From assembly GCA_030425205.1 (NCBI GenBank), contig JAUIAP010000002.1, positions 1 through 64,000 of the forward strand: 64,000 nt of DNA, written 5' to 3'. The notes below the pieces were generated by a model. The model saw only the letters and a list, made by a program, of their open reading frames with translations. It ran no database searches and was not told the DNA's origin. A program made the position numbers and the translations under genes. The stretch is from Anaerolineae bacterium. Its GTDB lineage: Bacteria > Chloroflexota > Anaerolineae > Promineifilales > Promineifilaceae. Of the stretch, positions 41,867-53,500 are shown one piece after another (positions within the stretch are counted from its first letter, which is position 1; each line of letters starts with the position of its first letter).

Positions 41867-43003
41867 TTGCAAATTAACGAAACCCACCGTATTCAAACAA
41901 AACAACTCGATATGCCGCCGCGTTTACTGCTCGGCCCCGGCCCCAGCAATGCCCATCCCCGTGTCCTTTCGGCACTTGGCATGGCACAAGTCGGCCATCT
42001 CGATCCAACATTTATCACTTTAATGAACGAGGTGCAGACGCTTTTACGCTACGCATGGCAGACCGATAACCAACTAACCATTCCCGTCAGCGGCACAGGC
42101 AGCGCGGCGATGGAGGCAACCGTCGCCAACGGTATCGAGCAAGGAGACAAAATCCTGATCGGCATCAATGGCTACTTTGGACACCGTTTAGTCGATATGG
42201 CGTCCCGTTACGGCGCAGAAATCGCCACCATTGAAAAAGCGTGGGGAGAGGTATTTACATTGGATGAGTTGCGCGAAAAGTTGGCGGAAGTTCGGCCGAA
42301 AATTCTCGCCCTCGTTCATGCCGAAACCAGCACCGGCGCACGCCAGCCGCTTGAAGGGGTTGCACAACTGTGCCGTGAGTATGACTGCCTCTTGTTGGTC
42401 GATACCGTCACTAGCTTAGGTGGCGTGCCGCTCTTTGTCGATGAGTGGGGCATCGATCTCTGCTACAGCGGGACCCAAAAAGCATTGAGCTGCCCACCGG
42501 GATTGTCGCCGTTGACCTTCAGCGAACGCGCCCGCGAGATGGTCGCCAATCGCAGCAGCAAAGTTGGCAACTGGTATCTCGACATGTCGCTCGTCGGCAA
42601 ATATTGGGGCAGCGAACGCACCTATCACCACACCGCCCCCATCAACATGAACTATGGCCTGCGCGAAGCGTTGCGCCTGATTGCGGAAGAAGGGCTGGCT
42701 GAACGCTGGCAACGCCATCAGGAAAATGCCGAACTGTTTTGGGATGGGCTGGCTGAAATGGGAATCGACTGCCATGTTGCAAAAGAACATCGCTTGCCAA
42801 CGCTCACGACCGTCAAAATCCCGAGCGGCGTCGATGGCAAAGCGGTCGTTGGCGCCCTACGCGACGATTTTAATATCGAAATTGCGGGTGGCTTGGGCGA
42901 ACTCGGTGGCAAAGTTTGGCGCGTCGGTTTGATGGGCTATAACTCGCGGCCAGAAAATGTCGCGCGATTGTTAGATGCAATGCGGCGCGTGATGAAACGC
43001 TAG
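41867..43003 (+). CDS. Alanine-glyoxylate/serine-pyruvate aminotransferase family (class V)
   Basis: 378 residues. PPRLLLGPGPSNAHPRVLSA, HLDPTFITLMNE, VSGTGSAAMEATVANGIE and the PLP-lysine segment CYSGTQKALSCPPGLSP are diagnostic of class V AGT/SPT enzymes. It transfers the amino group of alanine or serine to glyoxylate or pyruvate. TTG start, supported by GAGG 8 nt upstream; ATG 41912 would remove 15 residues. Whether it serves photorespiration-like glyoxylate removal or serine metabolism cannot be told. Confidence 0.88.
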   Translation: MQINETHRIQTKQLDMPPRLLLGPGPSNAHPRVLSALGMAQVGHLDPTFITLMNEVQTLLRYAWQTDNQLTIPVSGTGSAAMEATVANGIEQGDKILIGINGYFGHRLVDMASRYGAEIATIEKAWGEVFTLDELREKLAEVRPKILALVHAETSTGARQPLEGVAQLCREYDCLLLVDTVTSLGGVPLFVDEWGIDLCYSGTQKALSCPPGLSPLTFSERAREMVANRSSKVGNWYLDMSLVGKYWGSERTYHHTAPINMNYGLREALRLIAEEGLAERWQRHQENAELFWDGLAEMGIDCHVAKEHRLPTLTTVKIPSGVDGKAVVGALRDDFNIEIAGGLGELGGKVWRVGLMGYNSRPENVARLLDAMRRVMKR

Positions 43004-43190
43004 TCGGGTTGTGATATAGTGAAAACAATAATATTGAGGTTCAGTTCATTGATAGGCGTTTGCGCTATTGCGATGAATTTTTATCTCATGTTGCGCACCC
43101 ACGTTTTAGCACGAGGATACGTGACAAAAGATTTGTATTTTCCAGTAACGGAAACGTCTTTTAGAATTTGAGCAAAAAGGAAGAAGAGAT

Positions 43191-44876
43191 ATGGCTGTCA
43201 CCCCAGCAAACAAACCGTGGGTCAACGCATACGACCCAGAAGTCCCGAAAGAGATCGATTTTCCCGCCCATCCACTACAACAGTTTTTGACCGATTCGGC
43301 CGAAAAGCATCCCGATCACACGGCCATCATTATGAAGGGCCACAAAATCAGCTATAAAGAGCTTGATGCGATGACCGACAACATCGCCGCCGCACTCCAC
43401 GCGACCGGTTTCAAACAAGGGGATCGCGCTGTTGTCTACATGCCCAACTCGCCCCAATTCGTGATCAGCTACTATGGCATTCTCAAGGCTGGCGGTATCG
43501 TTATCAGCACCAACCCCCTCTACACCGAGCGCGAGCTGACCCATCAACTAAAAGATTGCGGCGCGGAGACGGTGTTCGTGATGAGTCTGTTTTACGAAAC
43601 GCTCAAAAACGTACAGGCCAACACCAACGTTAAGCGTGTCATCGTCACCAACATCAAAGAGTATTTCCCGCTCCACATCAAACTGCTGTTCACCCTCGCA
43701 AAAGAGAAAAAAGACGGGCATCGCGTCACGTTACGCGACGGCGACATTGATTTTCAAGATTTCTTGAAGTTGGGGAAGAAGGCGCCGCAGCCGAACGTGA
43801 CGGTTTCGGCCGATGACATTGCCCTATTGCAATACACGGGCGGCACCACAGGGCTATCCAAAGGCGCTATCGCCCTCCATCGTAATATGACGGCCAACGT
43901 CTACATGATGCGGGCATGGCTGCACGATTGGCAAGAGGGCAAAGAGGTGATCCTAACCGCCATCCCGCTTTTCCATAGCTACGGCATGGTGATGGCGATG
44001 CACTTTGGCATTTCGACAAGCGGCACATTGGTGATGATTCCAAACCCGCGCGACATTAAGGACGTGCTCACCAGCATCGAAAAGTACAGCACGACCATTT
44101 TTCCCGGCGTTCCCGCGATGTACAACGCCATCAACAACAACGCTGATGCAAAGGCTGGTAAATACGATCTCAGCTCTATTCGCGCCTGTGTTTCTGGTTC
44201 CGCACCACTCCTGATCGACACCAAAGATCAGTTTGAAAAGCTGACGGGCGGCAAGTTGGTTGAGGGGTATGGCATGACAGAGACGCATGTCGCCACCCAT
44301 TGCAATCCGATTTACGGTCGCAACATCGCAGGGTCAATCGGTCTGCCGTTGCCCAGTGTCCAGTGCAAAGTCGTCGACGTGGAAGACTCATCCAAAGAAC
44401 TCGGCGCATGTGAGATTGGTGAATTGGTCATCAAGTCACCAACCCTGATGAATGGGTACTGGAATCTCGATGAGAAAACGCGTGAGTCATTTGCTGATGG
44501 CTGGTACAAAACGGGCGATATCGTTGAGATGGATCAGAGCGGCTATTTCTACATCCGCGACCGCAAGAAAGACATGATCTTAGCGGGTGGCTATAACATC
44601 TATCCGCGTGAATTGGAAGAGGTATTTGCCTCACACCCCGATGTGCTTGAGGTCGCCGTGATCGGCGTGCCAAGCGAGCGTCGAGGGGAAGAGCCCGTCG
44701 CCTACATCGTTAAAAAACCGGATTCAACATTGAACGCGCAAGATTTTGTCGCCTTTGGCAAGGCAAATCTCGCCGCCTATAAATATCCGCGTCGGGTCGA
44801 ATTCTTAGATGAGCTGCCAAAATCTGGGGTCGGTAAAATTCTGAAACGTGAACTACGCGAGATGGTTGGCGTTTAG
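43191..44876 (+). CDS. fadD: Long-chain acyl-CoA ligase
   Basis: 561 residues, ANL superfamily. ATP-binding P-loop LQYTGGTTGLSKGAI (about 211-225), GYGMTETHVATHCNP (about 357-371), YKTGDIVEMD and the hinge/A8 region DRKKDMILAGGYNIYPRELE, then catalytic Lys in SGVGKILKRELRE. Activates fatty acids to acyl-CoA via acyl-AMP. AAGGAAGAAGAG ribosome site. The chain length of the substrate is inferred from family only. Confidence 0.88.
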   Translation: MAVTPANKPWVNAYDPEVPKEIDFPAHPLQQFLTDSAEKHPDHTAIIMKGHKISYKELDAMTDNIAAALHATGFKQGDRAVVYMPNSPQFVISYYGILKAGGIVISTNPLYTERELTHQLKDCGAETVFVMSLFYETLKNVQANTNVKRVIVTNIKEYFPLHIKLLFTLAKEKKDGHRVTLRDGDIDFQDFLKLGKKAPQPNVTVSADDIALLQYTGGTTGLSKGAIALHRNMTANVYMMRAWLHDWQEGKEVILTAIPLFHSYGMVMAMHFGISTSGTLVMIPNPRDIKDVLTSIEKYSTTIFPGVPAMYNAINNNADAKAGKYDLSSIRACVSGSAPLLIDTKDQFEKLTGGKLVEGYGMTETHVATHCNPIYGRNIAGSIGLPLPSVQCKVVDVEDSSKELGACEIGELVIKSPTLMNGYWNLDEKTRESFADGWYKTGDIVEMDQSGYFYIRDRKKDMILAGGYNIYPRELEEVFASHPDVLEVAVIGVPSERRGEEPVAYIVKKPDSTLNAQDFVAFGKANLAAYKYPRRVEFLDELPKSGVGKILKRELREMVGV

Positions 44877-44888
44877 CTAGCAGACGCT

Positions 44889-44928
44889 GGCAGTGGACAG
44901 TTTTACATGACTGTTCACTGCCGCTTTT
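44889..44928 (+). terminator. Terminator of the acyl-CoA ligase gene
   Basis: GGCAGTGGACAGT pairs with ACTGTTCACTGCC (one G-U), 8-nt loop, then GCTTTT. It stands between convergent genes. Confidence 0.65.
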
Positions 44929-44942
44929 GCCGTGTTTCATGC

Positions 44943-45824
44943 CTACATGGACTGCCAAACTGCACGAATTTGATCGTAATGCCCCTGTGTTTGGTAGTAG
45001 TTGTGGTAATCGCCACTGTCTTGCCCCATTGCGTCTACAAAGGAACAGTCGATTAAGGAGGCAACATCCGCCTCTTTTTCGTCTGGAAGTTCAATCCCCG
45101 CCGCCTTGGCACGCCGACATTTTTCCTCAATAAAGTGAAAGTAAGCGATATTGTCGCGAATGACTGCACCATCCACGTCGTCGGCATGGCAATACAAGAC
45201 AACTTCCGCATCGTATGTCGCAAGCTCTGCCAGCGTTTGACGCATCTGCGGTAGCATTTCTGGTTTGCGGGGTTGCGGGTACGGTCTTTCGGCCGAATCG
45301 GCCGCAAACAACGTCTTGATCTCAGGCACATAGATCGCCGTGTGATCATGTGTGTGACCGCGCGCAGGGAAAATTTCCAGCGTCAAATCGCCCCCCTCTA
45401 TCGTCAACCGCTCATCAAACAGCAAGGTTGGCGGGGTAATGCGAACGTCGTCTAGTTCACCGGGATTCTGCTTTTGCAAATCTGCAAGCTGTGACTGAGC
45501 CTCTGGCAAATCAAAGTCAGCCCGACAGCGACGGCTGGCTATGATCGGAGCGGGATAGAGCGCATCTTCCCCAGCAAAGAGTTGGTTTCCCCAGACATGA
45601 TCCCAGTCCGAATGGGTGTTGACAACCAACAAACGCCGTTCGCTCGTCATTTGTGGTTTGAGATGATCCATCATCACCCGCATCGTTTTTGGACTAATCA
45701 GCGTGTCAAGGATGACGAGATAGCGTTGTGTCACGACAGCGTAGCAGGTGACGAGTTCAGTGTACTTAAAGGCATGGATGCGCTGATCCCATCCGCCATT
45801 GGGAAGATAAAGTGGTTGTGTCAT
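44943..45824 (-). CDS. Metallo-beta-lactamase-fold hydrolase
   Basis: 293 residues from ATG 45824 (MTQPLYLPNGG); a second candidate start is 45839 and the ribosome sites are weak. The metal motif is NTHSDWDHVWGN (about 80-91, HxxxDH form), followed by ARGHTHDHTAIYV and FAADSAERPY, giving the third His and bridging Asp. Later His ligand LYCHADD near 195. Cytosolic. The substrate could be a thioester or phosphodiester; not determinable. Confidence 0.82.
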   Translation of the reverse strand: MTQPLYLPNGGWDQRIHAFKYTELVTCYAVVTQRYLVILDTLISPKTMRVMMDHLKPQMTSERRLLVVNTHSDWDHVWGNQLFAGEDALYPAPIIASRRCRADFDLPEAQSQLADLQKQNPGELDDVRITPPTLLFDERLTIEGGDLTLEIFPARGHTHDHTAIYVPEIKTLFAADSAERPYPQPRKPEMLPQMRQTLAELATYDAEVVLYCHADDVDGAVIRDNIAYFHFIEEKCRRAKAAGIELPDEKEADVASLIDCSFVDAMGQDSGDYHNYYQTQGHYDQIRAVWQSM

Positions 45825-46060
45825 TTGATTTCGTTCCATTAGGGTTACAATAGGTAGGGATTTCTTAAATTCCCCACCGTTATCCCATTGCATCTGTCTA
45901 GCTTTCCCGCTAAATTTTAGGGAGTTAGATCATCAGTGGCCGATTTTAGAGATTGTCCAACTGTAGCACAAAATGACATGTGACAAACTACATTGAACGC
46001 GACTTGCCGCTTAGAAAATAACCTGCAAGTTGAGTTGCTAAAAATTCGGCCGATTACAAT

Positions 46061-47437
46061 ATGAACCAAAAGACTTGGAACACCATCCTGCTCGTCATCA
46101 CTGCCTATCTCGTGCTATTTGCACTCTTGATCGCTGGATGGCAACGCAATAAACAGCAACTTGCGGCCGAAACAGTCGATTCGCGTCTGGACTACTTAAT
46201 GGCTGAGGCAAACGTCGAGCCAATCGATCTGAACCTGCCAACCAATCCAGAAAAGATCGAATTGGGACGCTTGCTTTTCTTCGACAAGGAGTTGAGCGGC
46301 AATCGTGATATTTCGTGTGCGACGTGTCATCATCCAACGCTGGCATCGGCCGATGCGCGTGCGCTCTCCGTTGGCACAGGCAGTCGTGGCGGTTTGGGCA
46401 AGCTGCGTATCTTAGGCGACGACCGCCTAGACATTCCACGCAATGCGCCCGAAATTTTTAATCGTGGCTCTGTTGCATGGCGCACGATGTTTTGGGATGG
46501 GCGCGTGGCGGCCGAGACCTATGTGCTCGACACACCCGCAGATGAGCTGCTCCCCGCTGGGCTAGATAGCGCACTGGCGGCGCAGGCGATGTTCCCCGTC
46601 ACCTCCCGTGATGAGATGCGCGGCATCGAAGGGGATGTCGATATTCATGGTAGCCTCAACAACATCGCGCTTCGTGATGACAGCGACCTCACACAGACAT
46701 GGGCTGATTTAACCGATCGCTTGATGAAAATCGAGGGGTATCAAACCCTCTTCCGCGCTGCCTACCCAAGCGAAACAACCTTTGGATTTGAACATGCCGC
46801 CAACGCGATTGCCGCATTCGAGGTGGCCGCATTTTCGTTTGAGGACAGCCCCTATGATCGTTATGTGGCGGGCGAGATCGATGCGCTAGATGAGCAACAA
46901 AAGGCGGGTGCGACGCTCTTTTTTGGCAAGGCAGGCTGCGCCAGTTGTCACAACGGCCCCTTGCTAACCGATCAGGAGTTTTACAATATTGGGATTCCGC
47001 AGTTGGGTCCGGGCAAGGTGAATGAGGATGGGTATGATTTCGGCCGAATGCTCGAAACAGGTCGCCAATCAGATCGCTTTGCCTTCCGCACCCCACCGCT
47101 GCGTAATGTTGCCTTGACCGGCCCCTATATGCACAACGGCGCATACGCCACGCTCGAAGGAGCCGTCCGTCACCATCTCGACGTTCACACCGCCCTTGAG
47201 TCGTATGATCTTATGCAACTGGAGGAAACGCTGCGCGACTCATGCAAGATGGACGAGCGAACCATGCGAATGCTGAGCAAAAATCTCGCGGAAGCGGTTG
47301 AAACCCCAATCGAATTAACAGATACAGAAGTGGAACAGGTCATTGCATTTTTGCACGCCCTAACATCACCCTCCGCAGCCGATCTGACGCATCTTGTTCC
47401 GGACAGCGTCCCAAGCGGCTTGCCCGTAGAAGATTAA
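46061..47437 (+). CDS. Di-haem cytochrome c peroxidase (MauG/CcpA-like)
   Basis: 458 residues. An N-terminal helix (about 7-27) anchors or exports the protein. Two haem c sites: CATCH (about 87-91) and CASCH (about 293-297). FDKELSGNRDISC and TPPLRNVALTGPYMHNGAY are family signatures. Bacterial enzymes reduce H2O2 with electrons from c-type cytochromes; MauG-like ones modify proteins. Located outside the membrane. No clear ribosome site. Confidence 0.88.
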   Translation: MNQKTWNTILLVITAYLVLFALLIAGWQRNKQQLAAETVDSRLDYLMAEANVEPIDLNLPTNPEKIELGRLLFFDKELSGNRDISCATCHHPTLASADARALSVGTGSRGGLGKLRILGDDRLDIPRNAPEIFNRGSVAWRTMFWDGRVAAETYVLDTPADELLPAGLDSALAAQAMFPVTSRDEMRGIEGDVDIHGSLNNIALRDDSDLTQTWADLTDRLMKIEGYQTLFRAAYPSETTFGFEHAANAIAAFEVAAFSFEDSPYDRYVAGEIDALDEQQKAGATLFFGKAGCASCHNGPLLTDQEFYNIGIPQLGPGKVNEDGYDFGRMLETGRQSDRFAFRTPPLRNVALTGPYMHNGAYATLEGAVRHHLDVHTALESYDLMQLEETLRDSCKMDERTMRMLSKNLAEAVETPIELTDTEVEQVIAFLHALTSPSAADLTHLVPDSVPSGLPVED

Positions 47438-47460
47438 GCAGAAACACGACCATTAAATAA

Positions 47461-47493
47461 AAAAGGGTGTCGCTCGTTGGCGACACCCTTTTT
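47461..47493. terminator. Bidirectional terminator
   Basis: AAAA-GGGTGTCGC pairs with GCGACACCC-TTTTT around a 6-nt loop, between the convergent peroxidase and S8 protease genes. T-tracts are present in both directions. Confidence 0.9.
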
Positions 47494-47523
47494 GTTTGCA
47501 AGGCTCAAACTGATTTCGGCCGA

Positions 47524-50500
47524 TTAATCACGTCGATATTGCCAGGCAACTAGCACCGTTGAGACTGCCAATAGTGCAACCAATGGCAACCACCAGACCG
47601 TTGCTGCTGCGCTATCAAACGCTTGTAAGCCAACCGCTGTCGGTATTTCATTATCGCTAATGGTCACCGTTGCCGAGCTGTTGCCAGCGTCGAGCGTTGC
47701 GTGGGTTGGGTTACTAAAGTTGATGCTGAACGTCTCATCCCCTTCATTAGCTGTGTCATCATCGGTGATTTCGATGGCAACCGTTGCGGTCGTTTGACCT
47801 GCTGGAATGGTCACTGTGCCGCTGATTGCGGTGTAATCTTCGCCAGCGATTGCGCCAGCGCGTGCGCCGTCGGCCGTTTCATAATCAACTGTGACATCGA
47901 AGCTCGATTCGGCCGATAATGTCACCGTCACCGTCGCCATCCCAACACCCTCATTCACGGCTGAATCTGCAATCGTCAATGCGGGCGTAGGGTCATCATC
48001 TGTAATCGTGGCAGAACCCTGGTTATCACCAATGGAGCCGTTGCTCGGATTGCTCAACATGACAAAGAAGCGTTCTGTATCTTCTTCATCGAGGGTGTCA
48101 TTGATGATGGTAATGTCAACCGTCGCTGAGGTTTGACCGGCTGGAATCATCACCGTGTCGTTCTCAGCGGTGTAATCTTCCCCTGCCGTTGCCGTATTGT
48201 TGCTTGTCGCATAATCGACTGAAACAGGCAAACTGCTTGCCGCATCAAGGCTGATCGTGAAGGTCGCCGTACCATCCGCCTCATCGACGGTCACATCATC
48301 AATCGTGATGGACGGGGGCGCGTCATCGTCGGAGATGGTGATGGTCGCCGTGTCGTTGGTGAGGGTTGCGTTGGATGGCGCAGAGAGGGTGATATCGAAT
48401 GTTTCGTTGGCTTCATCGAGCGTATCGGCCGAAATCGTCACCGAAATCACCGCCGTCGTCTCACCCACTGCAAACGTCGTCGTTCCCGTCGCCGCCGTGT
48501 AATCTTCACCTGCAATCGCCGAACCGTTGCTCGTCGCATAATTGACCGTGACCTCACGCCCTGATGCCGCGCTCAATGTGACTTCGATGGCGGCTTCGCC
48601 AACCCCTTCGTTGACCGTTGTATCGGCAATTGAGATGGTCGGTGTCGCATTGCTATCTTCAATCGTCACGACCGCACTATCCATGCCAAGCGTTGCATTG
48701 CTCTCATTGCTCAGGGTGACGTTGAACGTTTCATCATCCTCGTCGATGTTGTCTGGCGTGATGGCGATGGTGAAGGTTGCGGTCGTTTGGCCGGGCAAGA
48801 AGGTCAACGTGCCGGTCGCGCCAGTGTAGTCACTACCGTCCGTTGCCGTACCACCGCCGGTTGCATAATCGACCGTAATTGTCTTGCCTGATGGCGCGTC
48901 AAGTGTGACGGTGATCGTAACCGTGCCTGCGCTTTCACTTGCCGATGCCGCAGCAACTGAGACGGCCGGCGCAGCGTCGTTATCGGTAATCGTGATGACC
49001 CCTTGATCGTCGGCAATTGTGGGGCTATCTGCGCCGTTCGCGTTGCTCAACGTGACCAACAGCGTTTCGTCGATTTCATCCAGTTCATCTGGGCTGATTG
49101 CGACCGTAATCATCTGGGTCGTGTTGTCACTGGTGGGGAAGGTGATCGTCCCCGTAGCTTCCGTGTAATCCTCATCGACGGTCGCCGTGCCATCGCTCGT
49201 TGCGTAATCGACTGTAATGGGGCCAGAAATAGGTGGTGCGGAGAGCGTCACCGTCACGGATGCTGTTCCCGCACTTTCATCCACAGTCATATTGCCAACG
49301 CGCAGTTCATAGGTTCCAGTGTCATTGTCATTGATGCGAATTTCGGCCGATCCATCATCAATCGTCGCATCCGTCGGATTGCTCAACGTGACATTGAAAA
49401 GTTCCGTGTTTTCGTCGTCGTTGTCATCGGTGATAGCAACGGTAAATGTCTCGCTGCTGCTGACATCAAAGGTGAGTGTGCCGCTGGTCGCTGTATAGTC
49501 GCTGCCAGCGAGTGCGCTGCCGTCGCTTGTGGCATACATCACAGTTGGAATTAACTCTGTGCCGCCCGTCAGTTCAACCGTGATGGTGGCTATCTCAGCC
49601 CCTTCATCAACCGTCACATCAGCAACGGAGAGGGTTGGCGCGTTATCTTCATCCGTAATGGTGATGGTCGCGCTGCCGTCGTCAATCATTGCATTGGCAG
49701 GATCAGCGAGTTCAACGGTGAACGTTTCGTCGTTTTCATCCACGTTGTCAGACAGAATCAACACATCAATCGTCTTGCTGGTCTCGCCAGCCGCAAATTC
49801 GACTGTGCCGTTGGTGGCTGTGTAGTCACCACTGGTGGCCGTGCCGTCCTGTGTGGAATAGGTGGCGGAGATTGGGAAGGTCGATTCGGCCGATAATGTC
49901 ACCGTCAACGTCACGCTACCCGCATCCTCGCTGACCGTCGCATCTTCACTGAGCGAAATGGTCGTCTCATCGTTGTCCGTAATCGTCACAACGCCCGTCC
50001 CATCAGCAATTTCAGCGTTGGAGGTGGGGCTGCTTAACGTCACACCGAATACTTCGTCATTTTCATCAACCATGTCATCTGAAATGGTCACGCTGATCGT
50101 GCCTGTTGTCAGACCCGCTGTAATCGTCAATGTGCCGCTGGTGGCAACGAAGTCTTGGTCGCCCGTTGCCGATCCAGCTTCAACAGTCGTGAAGTCAACC
50201 CCGACATCCTCGGCCGTTGCTTCGGAAAGCGTCACGGTGAGTTCGGCCGAACCATCCCCTTCGCCAACCGTGACATCATCAATGGACAAACTCGCCGTTT
50301 CAACCGCACCGTCTGTCACTTCAACTTCAATCACATTACTCCAACCGCTCGCCGTACCGTCGGCGTAGATGGCACGCACGCGATGGAAATATGTCCCGTT
50401 TGTCTGTTCCGTAATCGTAAACTCTTCATCGCTCGTAATCGATCCGGGAGGGCCGCCAGAGCCGGGTTGGGGTGCGGGTTGGGCAATTTGCCACGTTCCC

Positions 50501-53500
50501 GCCTGCATACTGAGATCATCAACGCGCCAACCTTCTGGGGCTGGATAGAGGAAATAGATCAAATCGCCCGTGCTGTAGGCAAAACGCACATGGACGTCTT
50601 CACCCCGATAATCGCTGAGATCGATCGTCGTATACTCCATGCGAATGTCCACAGGAGCAACTTGTGGTGAGCGCGTTACTTTGTACGCCTCGACCCAATC
50701 TGTTCCATTGGTCGAAAGTTCAACCACGCCGCTGTCATCGGGGTCGCTAAAGTAGCGGCTGTAGAACGTCAATGATGCCTCACCCAACAGTGGCACACTG
50801 ACGGGTGCTGAGAGCGTCAACGTCGAATCAGCCCCAAATGCTGAAGAGGCAACCTGACCCGCACGCAGCACGTTCGGGAGAGAGATTGCGCCGGGATACA
50901 GTTCACTGCGCCATGCAAAGCCGGGCAAACCAGTTGTGTCCCAGTTGGCCGTGCTTTCAGCAGCATCGGTGAAAAGCGATTGATAGTCGGTCGATTCTTC
51001 AATGTAGTAGGAAGCGATCTCTTTGGTTACACCGTCCCATGGATTGTCTGTTTCGGCCGAACTCCAGTCCAGCGTATATTCACCATCCCCATCCGCATTG
51101 TCGGGAACATTCAAATCGGGCGGATTCAAGTTCACCACAAGCGAGCTACGAATCTCAGCCGTGTCAAATGCCTGATGGAAGTTGTTCAACTCATCATTTG
51201 CATCGTCATACGTCAGGCGCACAATATCGCCTTCAACCACTTCAACATCACCAGAAACATCGCCATCGTTATTTTGTGTATAGAGAACGATGCTACCTTC
51301 AAACGTCGCTGTATCATTGCCCGTTTCTGTCAATTCGACATTGAATGGTGTTGTCTGCGTCGTGCTTGTGACTGCAACGGTCACGGTGTCCATACCCGCC
51401 GTCGTGTTCAGATCAGCGTCGAACACTTGCAACAGGGCGTCACTGGTGGGGGTTGGGTCAAAAGAATCACCAACAATGTTGGCTTTCCCATTACTCGTCA
51501 AGAATGCGCCCGTTGCAACAATTGCAAACGGCTGTTTGCGCCCATCGGTCGAACTCAGGCGTGTCAACTCAACTGTAATCGTGTATTCGCCCGCCGTTGG
51601 CGCAGTGAGATAAACCATCTCTGTGTTGTTGACCGTTTCGCCCAAGACGGCATTTAATTCATTGTTGGGAGAAAAATCGTTGGAAAGCGTGTCATTGCCA
51701 AAGTGCGTTCCATCAGGCCCAACAACGGTCAAATCCATTTCATTGTTCAGCGTCCCTGCCCCTGCCAACCCAACGATTGGAGATGTGGCCGAATCATACC
51801 AAACGAGGCTGATCTTTAATGGCTCACCTGCCTTCACATCAAGCGTGTAGGTGCGCGTGTCGTCATCCTCGTCCAAGCCAATCGTGCCATCGTTTGAATA
51901 AACATCGTCAAACCAGAGATCACGTGTGTCGCCGGGAAAGAACAGCACATCATCGGCCGCAATCCGTCCCCAACCCTGACCATTGGAAGGCCATGCGCCA
52001 ATGCCACCTTGATTATCGGTAAACAAGCCCGTCATCTGGCGACCGCTGTTGATCAACATGCTTTTCAGCAACATCCCGCTGGGATGAACCGTCGCACCAG
52101 AGCCAACGCTACCGTGTGGATAATAGCCTTCGTAGAGATATTGGCGCATTAGCAGAGAGATACCGTTTGTCGTTGGGGTTGCCATGCTGGTACCACTCAA
52201 ACTTTGCGTGCCACACAAATCATTATAAAGTGCAGAGACCATGCTCGAACCGGGCGCGGAAACGTCTGGTTTGAGGCGGCCGTTAGGCACAACGGGGCCA
52301 TGACTAGAGTATTGTGCTAGGTCATTCGACGCACTGCCATTTTCGGTTGCGCCGACCGTCACCAAGTTCTTTGCGACGCCGGGCGTGCCGATTGTGGCAG
52401 GGCCGTTGCCCTGATTGCCACCAGCAAACAGGATCAACATTTCAGGGTTGTTCCAAAGATAGTCGTCTGTCTCGAAGGCGTTACCTTCATACGTCGTCAG
52501 CAAGCTACCCCAGGAGTTAGAGTGGATGCGCGCATCGACTGTGACTTCAAATGTGCCATTTTTATTGACGTCGTAGGCATCGGCGTACATGACGCGCAAA
52601 TCTGGTGGTACAAATACGCTGTTGCTGCCATCGTCGTTGATGTCATGGAAGTACAATTTTGCGGCGTATGCCTGCCCATCATTGGGAGAAAGCACGCCAT
52701 ATGGGGGTTGGTCACCCGCAATGGAGCCTGCGACGTGTGTACCATGTCCATTTTCATCTTGTCCATCACTGCCGCCCGGCGTGATTGCGCCATTGTAACC
52801 AATGATCTTGCGATGGTTAACACCATAGGCCGCAAAGTTCTCGCCGTCCGCCTCTGCGAAGTAGCAACTGCCGTCGTTGTTGCGTGGTTCATTTGTCACA
52901 GCGTCATAGCCGCCATCCAAACCGCTATCGGCAAGTGCGGTCACATGACCTTCTCCCGTCAAACCGTTGTTATAGAGGACGAGGCGTTCGCCAAAGTTAC
53001 CCGACTGCACAACAGAGCGTGCGCTGTCGTTGACAAAGAAGTAGTCAACCGTGTTTTGTATCCAGCGAACTTGGTCGATAGCAGCGAGGCCGGGGAGGTT
53101 TTCGGCCGAAATTTCAACCACCAACTGCTGCCCAAACTCGTTGTCTTCCTTGTGTGTGACGATGCCACCAGCCGCTTCGGCCGCTTTTGCAACCGCATCT
53201 ACATCGCTGTCGGGAAACAACATCACCTTCATCTCACCATCCGTTGCGTCGGTGCTAATTTTATAGGCGGGATGTAGCGCGCCCAACCAGCGCACGGCGG
53301 GATGTGCTTCTAACACGCGGCGGGATGTGCCATCTAACCGAACGACATATGCATTGGTCGGAATAATGTCCAAAAATTCGATGCCCAACCCGCGCAGTTC
53401 GGCAATCGTCGCCGAATTAGGCGTGTCCATCAACTGCAAAATGCGATAGTTGGAGCTGGTCGCCCCGCGCAGGTTGCGTGAAATCGCGGGTTCACCTTCA

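Noticed and set aside
52522..53277. 251-codon plus-strand frame inside the S8 protease gene
   Set aside because: Antisense shadow of the protease domain; Cys/His-rich composition without any domain and no start signals.
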